Source: Chloropicon primus (Eukaryota; Chlorophyta; Chloropicophyceae; Chloropicales; Chloropicaceae). From it: DNA of 64,000 nt. The position numbers were made by a program, and so were the translations under genes. The stretch spans positions 124,001 to 188,000 of the forward strand of contig CP060767.1 in the NCBI GenBank assembly GCA_023205875.1, in the 5' to 3' direction. Shown in pieces: positions 41,601 to 49,266 of this stretch; positions within the stretch are counted from its first letter, which is position 1, and each line of letters starts with the position of its first letter. The notes under the pieces were generated by a model, which saw only the letters and a program-made list of their open reading frames with translations, did not search any database and was not told where the DNA came from.

Positions 41601-42601
41601 ATTTCGGGTCCAGGGCGAAAGCCGTGGAGGACTTCAATGCAAACAATGCGCTCATGAAGAAGGGCCTGGCCGTCTGTCCTTCTAAATATATGATGAATCC
41701 CTGCACCGGTTTCCCCGCCCTCGTTTCGATTTACGAGGACGCCTCGGTCTTGATTCAGCACAGCGGGTGCGAAATCGGCCAGGGGCTGAACATCAAAGCG
41801 ATTCAAACGGCGGCTTACGAGCTCGGGGTGGATTGCGGCCTGGTATCTTGCAGTGCCACTTCATCTTGGATCGCCGGGTCTCACAATGTCACGGGAGGGT
41901 CCACGACGAGCGAGGCGATTTGTGCGTCCACCCTCTTGGCTTGCCAAGAGCTCAAGGAGAGGATCAGACCGGTGAAGGAGAAGAACCCCTCCCTCGATTG
42001 GCCCCAGCTCATTGCCAAGTGCTACCAGCAGGGTGTTGACATGGCCGCGAGATCGGTGTACACGGGCCAGAAGGAGCCTGGGGTCCTGCCTGATGGCCAG
42101 GACAACGGGCCGTCGCCCTACGTGAGCTACGGCTGCGCTGCGGTCGAGGTGTTGGTCGACGTGCTGACGGGAGAAGTCCAGATCTTGAGGGTCGACGTGA
42201 TCCAGGACAACGGTATAAGCCTGAACACGGCCGTGGACGTCGGGCAGATTCAGGGATCCTTCGTGATGGGCTTGGGATACATGCTCACGGAAGAATTCGT
42301 TTGGGATGAGGACGGAGCGAATGTCGCCAACGGCACGTGGGAATACAAACCTTTCTCCTCCTTGGACATCCCGATCGAGTTTAACGCCACACTGTTGCCA
42401 AACTCCCCCAACTCTCACGGGGTCCTTGGCAGCAAGAGCGTCGGGGAGCCGCCTCTGATCCTCTCCGCCGCGGCGGTCTCGGCAGTCCGCAAGGCGATCC
42501 AGTCCCTGAAGCAGAACTCCGACGACTTCTGCTTCCTCAGCGCCCCGGCCACGGTGGAGAAGATCCAACTCGCTTGCAACAACAACCTCCTCGCTCCTTG
42601 A
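38672..42601 (+). CDS. Xanthine dehydrogenase / aldehyde oxidase family molybdoenzyme
   Basis: A single exon gives 1309 residues, the normal family length. N-terminal plant-type [2Fe-2S] domain (LTGTKKSCGEGGCGACTV, CLCPL) is followed by the second [2Fe-2S] domain (SQCGFCSPGFVMNMYS, GNICRCTGYRPILDAF). An FAD domain follows (VATVGGNLSLHW..PSDLVLIL), then the molybdopterin domains with GYAGGAYGGKSS, GCEIGQGLNIKAIQTAAYEL and the catalytic glutamate in KSVGEPPLIL. XDH oxidises hypoxanthine and xanthine; aldehyde oxidases share the fold. The segment that in XDH reads RGFGGPQ is RGPVFLPG here, closer to the variable AO-type loop, so substrate is unsure. Lack of introns over 3.9 kb is notable. The next 830 bases hold the minisatellite. 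Confidence 0.88.
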   Translation: MRRSFLGTLCCCGVAQVEKDDGPSVTPPSSSNIPKVALGFPEGRDVPVLQLNVNGETYLVEDPDPEMLLVDWLRGMGLTGTKKSCGEGGCGACTVMLQRSLDGEWTKGKPINSCLCPLVSLDGARVTTIEGVGSKEKGFHPIQKKLAECNGSQCGFCSPGFVMNMYSLLQENSAPTPEDIENRFEGNICRCTGYRPILDAFHSIGGDIEDIANGSCKANCGCSTDCRACEKQKPAKAAAARTEKEKKGLTFYRNSDGTKWTQPTSLSQLCDLMTSSPDFVLVASNTGLKGVEKYYSGAAWGKPTEKPSLLINISKVQELSFVQENSNGVELGALTTLSEAIESLQEMGGKGATLSDHIKKVASHQVRSVATVGGNLSLHWKHNAFPSDLVLILAGAGASVSLVDPKTNKVSWVAIERVESINGLVLRSVLIPSDDPGDTVSFKTFRISKRHQNAHAIVNAAFQLKMDDSKTIKDARIFYGGVGKEGLHSAPQTETLLTLKRLNDNGLLQQALQSLKSEVVPNASDRQKKYKENLVLSFFYKFFLGVKDFQRPVSQGTADFEGAENKDEFPISSPIPKRAALTNTSGETLYVDDLPSFESALHCSFVLSQVGCCESFEMDYSQAVTMPGVSKIIDASLLSAVQNSVSPSGEPLFALPKAGIAYAGQRLALVVADSELHAESAANAIKVTYNSPSNPILTIEDAIQKKSFYNSKPETFGKGDASAAMKASDVKLSGTASCGHQHHFYMEVQTAAATVSSDGVKVCVSTQGPGLISDAVSSALGLAKSQVEVVQGYAGGAYGGKSSKSIPCALAASLASHFTMKPCKIRLELNKNLLSLGSRRPHRFDYEVGCTKDGKINAISGTVYYQQGAYLDFGDLGGLDVLQMSIDGAYNIENWSLCGYECKTNTPGNTFCRGPVFLPGTFLIESVLDHVAFTVGADAETVKALNLYNQGDVSLAGQKLVDCHVRDTFDLCLSKSDFGSRAKAVEDFNANNALMKKGLAVCPSKYMMNPCTGFPALVSIYEDASVLIQHSGCEIGQGLNIKAIQTAAYELGVDCGLVSCSATSSWIAGSHNVTGGSTTSEAICASTLLACQELKERIRPVKEKNPSLDWPQLIAKCYQQGVDMAARSVYTGQKEPGVLPDGQDNGPSPYVSYGCAAVEVLVDVLTGEVQILRVDVIQDNGISLNTAVDVGQIQGSFVMGLGYMLTEEFVWDEDGANVANGTWEYKPFSSLDIPIEFNATLLPNSPNSHGVLGSKSVGEPPLILSAAAVSAVRKAIQSLKQNSDDFCFLSAPATVEKIQLACNNNLLAP

Positions 42602-42748
42602 TGTTCTGCATCATCATGATAAGAGAGAAGGGGGGCTGAGTTGTCGTCGTGTAGAATTATTGTCGTCGTTATTGAAACCCACATACATTATCTATAATCT
42701 ATAAATATAAATATAATCGTTGTCAATCGACCCGACAATATGATCATT

Positions 42749-43128
42749 AGGATGGCGGACGAGAGCATCCATCAGCCTCCACCCCTCCACTGTGAGGATG
42801 ATTGAGGATGGCGGACGAGAGCATCCATCAGCCTCCACCCCTCCACTGTGAGGATGATTGAGGATGGCGGACGAGAGCATCCATCAGCCTCCACCCCTCC
42901 ACTGTGAGGATGATTGAGGATGGCGGACGAGAGCATCCATCAGCCTCCACCCCTCCACTGTGAGGATGATTGAGGATGGCGGACGAGAGCATCCATCAGC
43001 CTCCACCCCTCCACTGTGAGGATGATTGAGGATGGCGGACGAGAGCATCCATCAGCCTCCACCCCTCCACTGTGAGGATGATTGAGGATGGCGGACGAGA
43101 GCATCCATCAGCCTCCACCCCTCCACTG
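42749..43128. repeat. 56-bp minisatellite, 6.8 copies
   Basis: Unit starts AGGATGGCGGACGAGAGCAT, continues CCATCAGCCTCCACCCCTCC and ends ACTGTGAGGATGATTG. Copies start at 42749, 42805, 42861, 42917, 42973, 43029 and 43085, exactly 56 bases apart, with no differences that I can see. The last is cut after CCACTG. Near-perfect identity means recent expansion or homogenisation. An internal GAGGATGATTGAGGATGG gives a short sub-repeat. Confidence 0.95.
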
Positions 43129-43289
43129 GCATTCATTGCAGACTTTTACTTCATTCTCCGATCGATCGATCAGTTTGGGTGGCTAGGAGCGCGCCGTCAC
43201 CAGGAACAGAAGGAGGTAAGTTTCACGAGGAGGGCGAGAACGAGAACGCGACGCGAGGGGAGGACGAGAACAAGTTATCGATGAAACCG

Positions 43290-43346
43290 TTGTGTCGTGA
43301 GGTTTCCGTCGACCCCTCACTCGAAAGAAATGACGTCATGAGGAAG
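43290..43346 (+). promoter_or_regulatory. Shared bipartite promoter element (ABCF gene)
   Basis: TGTCGTGAGGTTTCCG, then TCGACCCCTCACTCGAAAG and AAATGACGTCATGAGG. The last part contains a perfect CRE/bZIP-type TGACGTCA. It lies 90-145 bases upstream of the ATG. Confidence 0.58.
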
Positions 43347-43433
43347 CTGAAAAGTGTTTTTGATGTTTTTTTTGTTTTTTTTTATCGGGATCATGGGTAT
43401 AGAGTGTGGAGGCGAGCGTCGTCACGTCACGGG

Positions 43434-45275
43434 ATGCCTTCGGACAGGAAGAAGAAGAAGGCCAAGGCCAAGGCGGCGAAGAAGGACGCGAAGCTCGGAT
43501 TGGAGAGCAAAGCGAGCGCTGAGGATGGGGAGAAGAAGGATGCGTCGAAGCCGGACAACGGGAGGCCAACGAGCGAGGACCTCGGGTTTCATATTCGCAC
43601 GGGACCCGACTGCGCCCTCCGCCAGTCGCTTGACATGAACATCAAGGTGGAGAACTTCGGTCTGGCGGCGGGGAGTCGCGAGCTGATCGGCTCGGGGACC
43701 TTGGCCTTGACGTACGGAGTGAAGTACGGCCTGGTGGGAAGGAATGGGGTAGGCAAGTCGACCCTGCTTCGCGCGATTGCCAAGAAGCAGATCAAGCTGC
43801 CGGAGTTCCTCCACATTATTCACGTGGAGCAGGAGTGCGTTGGCGACGGGAGGACCGCGCTGCAGACGGTGATGGACGCTGACAAGGAGAGGGACTGGCT
43901 TTTGAAGACGGAGAAAGACCTCGTGGACAACGAGAAGGACGAGGACGAGTGGGGGATCAACTTGAATGAGATCTACGAGAGGCTGGACGAGCTTGACGCG
44001 GATGGGGCGGAGTCCAGGGCTGCTACGATTTTGAGCGGTCTCGGGTTCGACACTGACATGCAGGGCAAGGCCACGAGGGAGTACAGTGGTGGCTGGAGGA
44101 TGAGAATAGCCCTGGCGGAGGCCCTCTTCGTGCAGCCGGATCTCCTTCTACTTGACGAGCCCACGAACCACTTGGACGTCAACGCCCTGACGTGGCTCGA
44201 AGCTTTCTTGCAGCAATGGGACAAGACCGTCGTGATCGTCTCCCACGACAGAGGTTTCTTGAACAAGTGCTCTACGGCGACGATATTCTTGCACAGGAAG
44301 AGGCTTTGGTACTATGGCGGAAGCTACGACACGTTTTTGAAGGTGAGAGCCGAGCACAGGTCGAACCAGGAGTCCATGAAGAAGGTTCAGGACAGGAGGA
44401 CGGCCCATCTCAAGCAATTCATCGCGAGGTTCGGCCAGGGGCACAAGAAGATGGCGAGGCAAGCGCAGTCGAGGATGAAGATGCTCAAGAAGCTCCAGGA
44501 CGAGGCCGTCGACGTCGATTACGACGACCCTTATCTCAAGCTCGAGTTCCCTTGCGCCCAGCCCCTTCCGCCTCCGTGCATCTCGGTCATCAACGTCGAG
44601 TTTGGATACGAGCTGGACAAGCCGCCTCTGTACAGGGACTTGAACTTCGGTTTGGATATGGACTCGAGGGTCGCGGTGGTCGGGCCCAACGGTGCGGGTA
44701 AGTCCACGTTCTTGAAGCTCCTGGACGGCGAGATCGTGCCTACGGAGGGGAGCGTCAACAGGCACTGCAAGCTCAGGCTTGCCAAGTTCTCGCAGCATCA
44801 CTTGGACATGCTTGACGTGAAGAGCAATTCGGTGACCCACATGAGGAGGCTGGACGAGGATGTATCGGTGGAGGAGGCCAGGAAGTACCTCGGCAGGTTT
44901 GGACTTTCGGGAGACTTGGCGCTGCAGACGATAGAGTCGCTCAGTGGTGGACAAAAATCGAGGCTGGCCTTTGCCGAGTTGGCGTGGAGAAAGCCCCACA
45001 TCCTGCTTCTCGATGAGCCCACAAACCATTTGGATTTGGAGACCATCGAGGCCATGGCCATGGCCCTGAACAAGTTTGACGGCGGGGTTGTTCTGGTGTC
45101 CCACGACGAGAGGCTCATCGATTTGGTTGCAGACGAGCTCTGGGTGGTAGAGAAGGGTGTGAAAGGAAAGCCAGGGAAGGTGGTTGTGTTTGACGGAAGT
45201 TTCTCAGAGTATAGGTCAAAACTTGAGAGAGAATTCGAGCAGAAGAATCTGATTCAAGGAAAGGACGAGTACTAG
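43434..45275 (+). CDS. ABC-F family ATPase (GCN20/ABCF-type translation factor)
   Basis: A single exon gives 613 residues without membrane segments. The N terminus is lysine-rich. Two ABC cassettes follow: Walker A GRNGVGKSTLL and GPNGAGKSTFL; signatures YSGGWRMR and LSGGQKSR; Walker B LLLLDEPTNHLD and ILLLDEPTNHLD. A charged linker (EHRSNQESMKKVQDRRTAHL) separates the cassettes, the P-site tRNA interaction motif of ABC-F proteins. Best fit is the ABCF2/3 group: ABCF2 acts in ribosome biogenesis and ABCF3/GCN20 in eIF2-alpha kinase signalling. It lacks the long N-terminal GCN1-binding domain of yeast GCN20, so ABCF2-like is a fair alternative. It ends 68 bases from the convergent DUF482 gene. 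Confidence 0.93.
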   Translation: MPSDRKKKKAKAKAAKKDAKLGLESKASAEDGEKKDASKPDNGRPTSEDLGFHIRTGPDCALRQSLDMNIKVENFGLAAGSRELIGSGTLALTYGVKYGLVGRNGVGKSTLLRAIAKKQIKLPEFLHIIHVEQECVGDGRTALQTVMDADKERDWLLKTEKDLVDNEKDEDEWGINLNEIYERLDELDADGAESRAATILSGLGFDTDMQGKATREYSGGWRMRIALAEALFVQPDLLLLDEPTNHLDVNALTWLEAFLQQWDKTVVIVSHDRGFLNKCSTATIFLHRKRLWYYGGSYDTFLKVRAEHRSNQESMKKVQDRRTAHLKQFIARFGQGHKKMARQAQSRMKMLKKLQDEAVDVDYDDPYLKLEFPCAQPLPPPCISVINVEFGYELDKPPLYRDLNFGLDMDSRVAVVGPNGAGKSTFLKLLDGEIVPTEGSVNRHCKLRLAKFSQHHLDMLDVKSNSVTHMRRLDEDVSVEEARKYLGRFGLSGDLALQTIESLSGGQKSRLAFAELAWRKPHILLLDEPTNHLDLETIEAMAMALNKFDGGVVLVSHDERLIDLVADELWVVEKGVKGKPGKVVVFDGSFSEYRSKLEREFEQKNLIQGKDEY

Positions 45276-45343
45276 TGGAAGACTCACACAAGTTACGCTG
45301 AGGAGACCAACGAAAAACAAATGTGTTATACAAAACTGCTAAT

Positions 45344-46821
45344 TTACGCCGCCGCTTTATACGGTGAGAGCTCCTGACGCAGAACATCAAGGGTGTAGTC
45401 GATCTGATGCTTTTCCTCCTTCAAAAAGTTTTCGACCACCATGCGAAACCTTGGGTCTTTGATGTAATGGGTGCTGTAAGTCAAGGTCGGAAGGTAGCCT
45501 CTCTGAATCTTGTGCTCCCCCTGCGCCCCGGCCTCGACCCTTGAGAGCTTCATCTCGATCGCAGCTTCAACGGCTTGGTAGTAGCAAGTCTCAAAGTGCA
45601 AGTTCTTGACGTGAAACCCCCTTTTGCAGCCCCAGTTCCTGCCGAAGAGCGTGTCCGAGCCCACCAGGTTCAAGGCGCCCGCCACCTTCTCCCCAAAGGC
45701 ATCCTCGACGAAAACGACCATCACTTTGTCTCCTAACGTCTCTCCTATCCGGTGGAAGAACTCGCGATTCAAGTAGGCCTCTCCCCACTTCGCGTCGCAC
45801 GTGTTGAGGTAGAACCCGTAAAACTCGTCCCAATCCTTTGCCTTTATCTCGGATCCAAAAGCACGGGAGATGGTCAAGTCATTCTTCGCCGCGCACTTTC
45901 TCTCCTGCCTAATCGTTTTCCTCTTGGACTGCCTCAGCGTCATGAGAAAGTCATCAAAGGTCTCGTAGCCGTTGTTCTCCCAGTGGTACTGAATCCCACA
46001 GCGCGGGAGGTAGCCCTGGTCCTTGGACAGGTGACTGAGCTCCTCGCGCGTATTGAAAGTGATGTGGAGGCCGCTCACGCCCTCCATCTCATCTGCTATC
46101 GTGACTAAACTGGTTGACAGCATTCCAAGGACCTCCTCTCTCCCTTCCCCTGCCTTGGCGAGCAGCCGGGTTCCCGTCACGGGCGAGAACGGCACACAGC
46201 TCTGCAGCTTTGGATAGTACCGCTTTCCCGTAAGCCTCCCGTAAGCATTGGCCCACGAGTGATCAAACACGTACTCGCCGTAGCTGTGCCCCTTCAAATA
46301 CAGAGGACACACTCCGAGAACCTCTCCACCGCTCCCTTCCCTCGAGAGCACGGCGTGGGATGGCAGCCACCCTGTTTCCCGAGAAGCGCTGCCGGACTCC
46401 TCGAGAGCACTGAGGAACTCGTGGGACAAGAAAGGATTGGTTTGCCCGCTCCCCTCTGCGCAGCGGTTCCACTCCTCGCTGTCCACCTCTGCTATTGAGC
46501 TCACCGTCCTCAGCTCGAGCCTCGACCCTCGTGAAGCCTCCCTTCGATGCCTCTCGGCCTCCATCTTCCTCCCAGCTCCCCCCCTCCTCGACGCCGTACT
46601 GAACGAGCAAGAGAACCCATCAGCATCACCATCACCATCACCAACACCCCCATCAATCAATCAGAAGCGAAAGCAGAGACAAGTCGACGACGAAGACGAT
46701 AAGAAGAGGACGAGGAGACGAAGACAATGATGATGATGATGTGGAGGAGGAGGATCCCTTACCTTCGCATCGTCGCGCTCCTCGCCGTCATGGAGTCCGC
46801 CATCGCCATCGCCATCGCCAT
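45344..46821 (-). CDS. DUF482 / FemAB-like GNAT-fold protein, organelle-targeted
   Basis: Exons 46821-46763 and 46598-45344 (CGAAG|gtaagg..gttcag|TACG) give 437 residues. The core matches the DUF482 family shared by proteobacteria and plants: NPFLSHEFLSALEESGS, GVCPLYLKGHSYGEYVFD, WANAYGRLTGKRYYPKLQ, GIQYHWENNGYETFDDFL, RQSKRKTIRQERK, RNWGCKRGFHVKNLHFETCYY and RVEAGAQGEHKIQRGY. The fold is a double acyltransferase (FemAB/peptidoglycan-recognition type), but the reaction is unknown. The recovered first exon (MAMAMAMADSMTARS, then RSTASRRGG) is Ala/Ser/Arg-rich, a likely plastid or mitochondrial presequence. Without exon 1 the frame would start inside a (GAT)n run. It looks like a bacterial gene acquired by the endosymbiont route. 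Confidence 0.82.
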
Positions 46822-47483
46822 CAATGCTCCATCATCGCCACGTGCGTGATTTATGGACATTTGATGATCAAGGGAGGCCAAGGTGAACGAAGAGGTAAGA
46901 CTTGTCTCACTCTTTGACGGCAGAGGCGAGAGTTTCATGACAGGTGAGAGAATTTAGCGGAATAATTGTTTCGTTATCTTTCCAAAGAGCTCTCCCTCGA
47001 ACGATTTGGCGTCCTGGTGAGGTTGGGAGCCTTCCTAGACCTTGAAAACTTTGACACCCAGGAGGAGAGACCAAGAGGTAAGAACTTGTCTCACTCTTTG
47101 GCGGCAGAGGGGAGGGTTTCGTGCCGAGTGGGGGGGACTTCGCGGAAGATCAGTCTCTGTTGTCTCCTTCTCTTTCCACAGAGCTCTCCCTCGAACGATT
47201 GGGTGTCCTGGTGAGGAGTTTTGAGTCCCAAAAGTTTGGTTCTGACTCTCCCCTCCAAGCTTTGGCAGAACTCTGCACGACGAGGGAGCTGGGCGCGTAC
47301 TGGCAGGACGGAGGCAAGAGCGCGAAGAGAGGGATGGCTAAGGCTGGTCGGCGGACGCGATTATGACTGCGGAGGGGTACTTTGAGTGAAAGGCCAAGGC
47401 GGTAGACTCGGTTTCGTTAGGCTGGTGTTGGAAGACCAGAGAACCAAAGGCTGCTGCTGGGGGGACAAGGTGGCAGAGCCACC
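46822..47483. other. Divergent region DUF482 / RWP-RK-like gene
   Basis: Dominated by the tandem promoter/leader units (from about 46885 to 47223). Start of a third, more degenerate unit (GAGGTAAGACTTGTCTCACT) is at 46889. No gene. Confidence 0.55.
46971..47223 (+). repeat. 254-bp promoter/leader repeat, copy 2 (RWP-RK-like gene)
   Basis: Nearly identical to 27959-28212 on the minus strand. Promoter cores at 46978 and 47172 (194 apart). Donor-like AGAG|GTAAGAACTTG at about 47076 and acceptor-like CTTTCCACAG ending at 47180. Sense to the downstream gene. Confidence 0.8.
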
Positions 47484-49193
47484 ATGGGGGCAGAGAGCGC
47501 CAAGGGGAATGAGAAGGGCAGCTCCATGCCTATCGACGTCCTTCGAGACATCTTTCGGTTCACCCCAGATAAGGCCGCTCTAAAGCTCGGGATAAGCAAG
47601 CGGACCCTTGAAGAGCGGTGCGTCGAGCTCGGTGTGAAGCACTGGCCGGGCGACGAGAGTGAGAGCGACTCTGAAACGAGTGGCAGCAGTTCGTCGGAGG
47701 AATGTACCGATGCCGAGGACAAGCCCAGCAACAAACGAAAGGGTGTTGGGACGGACATAACTGGTCACGGGGATGGTCCGGAACCAGAGTCACAACGCCC
47801 CCGCGTCCCGAGCAAGGAGGACTTGCTTGATGACAAGGAGAAGGAGGCCAAGATGCATGCCCACGTCAAGAACCTTTTGCCCTTGCTGTTGGGGTTTGAG
47901 ATAGACTTGAAGGAGGAGAGGGCCAGGAGGTTCTCGGAAAGAAAGGGCATCAAAAAGGCGATGGCGGACATCTGCAAGAAGACGTCGGACAAGCGGTTAC
48001 TGGAGGAATTCCAGAACTTCAAGAAGTGCATCTATGCCACGGTGGACATCGCCGACCGCATGCTGGAAGACAAGGACATGGACGAGATACTTCCGGTTCT
48101 GAGTGAGCTTGAAGCGAGGGCGCTCAAGAACGTCGGCGTGAATGAGCCGGCACCGCCCTCGGCGGGAGATCCAAAATACGAGAAGCATGTTGCAGTCCTT
48201 TGCCGGTACATCGATCACAAGATGGCGAAAGAGTTGATCCGGTCGCACAAGACCCTTTCCCAGAATGTGTACAACAACTCGGTCATGATGAGTTACTGGC
48301 TGGCAGGCCTGGGGTACGAAAGGTTGGACCTCTCCAACGGTTTCAAGCAAGGGGTGAAGAAGCTGCAAGGGGAAATCGAGCGCAAGGAGTTGCATGCCAT
48401 GGCTGCGTTTGGCCGCTTGCTGAAGATGCACGGCCTGGAGGCGCCGCCCCACCACTTCAAAAGAGCTGTGTACAATATGGAGGACGACACCGAAGAGGTA
48501 AAGTTCAAAGCTCTCGTGAAATCCTTGTACAATCCTCCCGAGATCGACGAGGGGCGGCCAAGGCACCAGGCCCTGGAGACCAAGGCCGCGCAAAAGCTTG
48601 CGGAGCACGTGAGGAGCATGAGAGACCGGCACGGGACCGATCAAGTGATCGAGTCGGCGAAGAAATACCAGAAGATGGAGACCTCCGACCTCTTTGAGAT
48701 CTTCAAGGAGACGTTTGCGAAATTCAAGAAGGATGGAAGGATGGTGCTGTCCAACCTGCCGACTGTGGAATTGCGGAGCATTGTCAAGCTGGTCGAAGAA
48801 GTGAAAATGAGAATTATGCACCTCGGAGGCCACTTCAAGGGGGAAGGCATGTTTTTCGCAGGCTCGGAACTTCTTGAGCACTACATTCCTGTGCTCACAA
48901 TGAAGCTCGGCCCCAAGGCAGCTCAATTGCTTTTGCGTTTTCACATGATGGATCAGTTCAGCCTCTACGCGCACGCCTCGTCCATGGCAACGTGGCTCGT
49001 GGGCTTGGGCTACAGCAGGGACCACTGGACAAGCTTGTCCGTGGCCATCAAGGAGTTGATGCCGGAGATTGAGAACGGGGTGTTCGATCCGATGCCAACG
49101 TTTGCCCACCTCTTGGAAGTCCATGACCTTCCGTGGCCTCCTCACCACTTCAAGAAGTGCATGTACAGATACAAGTGCGAGGGCTCGGAGTAA
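47484..49193 (+). CDS. RWP-RK-like N terminus with a duplicated helical module, function unknown
   Basis: A single exon gives 569 residues. Residues about 15-52 (VLRDIFRFTPDKAALKLGIS, then TLEERCVELGVKHWP) follow the helix pattern of the RWP-RK DNA-binding domain, where the family has ..AA..LGV..T.LKK.CR..GI.RWP. Here RWP-RK is changed to HWPGDE, so DNA contact is doubtful. An acidic/serine linker (SESDSETSGSSSSEE) follows. A helical module of about 110 residues occurs twice: about 240-330 (MMSYWLAGLGYERLDLSNG, APPHHFKRAVY) and 470-565 (MATWLVGLGYSRDHWTSL, WPPHHFKKCMY). I do not recognise that module. The 5' region is the 254-bp leader repeat. Confidence 0.6.
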   Translation: MGAESAKGNEKGSSMPIDVLRDIFRFTPDKAALKLGISKRTLEERCVELGVKHWPGDESESDSETSGSSSSEECTDAEDKPSNKRKGVGTDITGHGDGPEPESQRPRVPSKEDLLDDKEKEAKMHAHVKNLLPLLLGFEIDLKEERARRFSERKGIKKAMADICKKTSDKRLLEEFQNFKKCIYATVDIADRMLEDKDMDEILPVLSELEARALKNVGVNEPAPPSAGDPKYEKHVAVLCRYIDHKMAKELIRSHKTLSQNVYNNSVMMSYWLAGLGYERLDLSNGFKQGVKKLQGEIERKELHAMAAFGRLLKMHGLEAPPHHFKRAVYNMEDDTEEVKFKALVKSLYNPPEIDEGRPRHQALETKAAQKLAEHVRSMRDRHGTDQVIESAKKYQKMETSDLFEIFKETFAKFKKDGRMVLSNLPTVELRSIVKLVEEVKMRIMHLGGHFKGEGMFFAGSELLEHYIPVLTMKLGPKAAQLLLRFHMMDQFSLYAHASSMATWLVGLGYSRDHWTSLSVAIKELMPEIENGVFDPMPTFAHLLEVHDLPWPPHHFKKCMYRYKCEGSE

Positions 49194-49266
49194 ACTTAAA
49201 GTCACCAGGGAATGGTGGCTTGGCTTTGCCCAACGTCAGAAAAGAGAATGAAGGTGTACATGAAAA

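Larger units (their letters stand above)
42602..43433. other. Intergenic between molybdoenzyme and ABCF genes
   Basis: AT-rich stretch (42695-42720) just after the stop region, then the 56-bp minisatellite, a GATCGATCGATC patch at 43160 and the ABCF promoter element. Confidence 0.5.

Noticed and set aside
41861-42568. Minus-strand frame inside the molybdoenzyme gene
   Set aside because: Antisense shadow; no motif.
42749-43128. CRISPR-like array
   Set aside because: Units are directly adjacent 56-base repeats without unique spacers, in a eukaryotic intergenic region.
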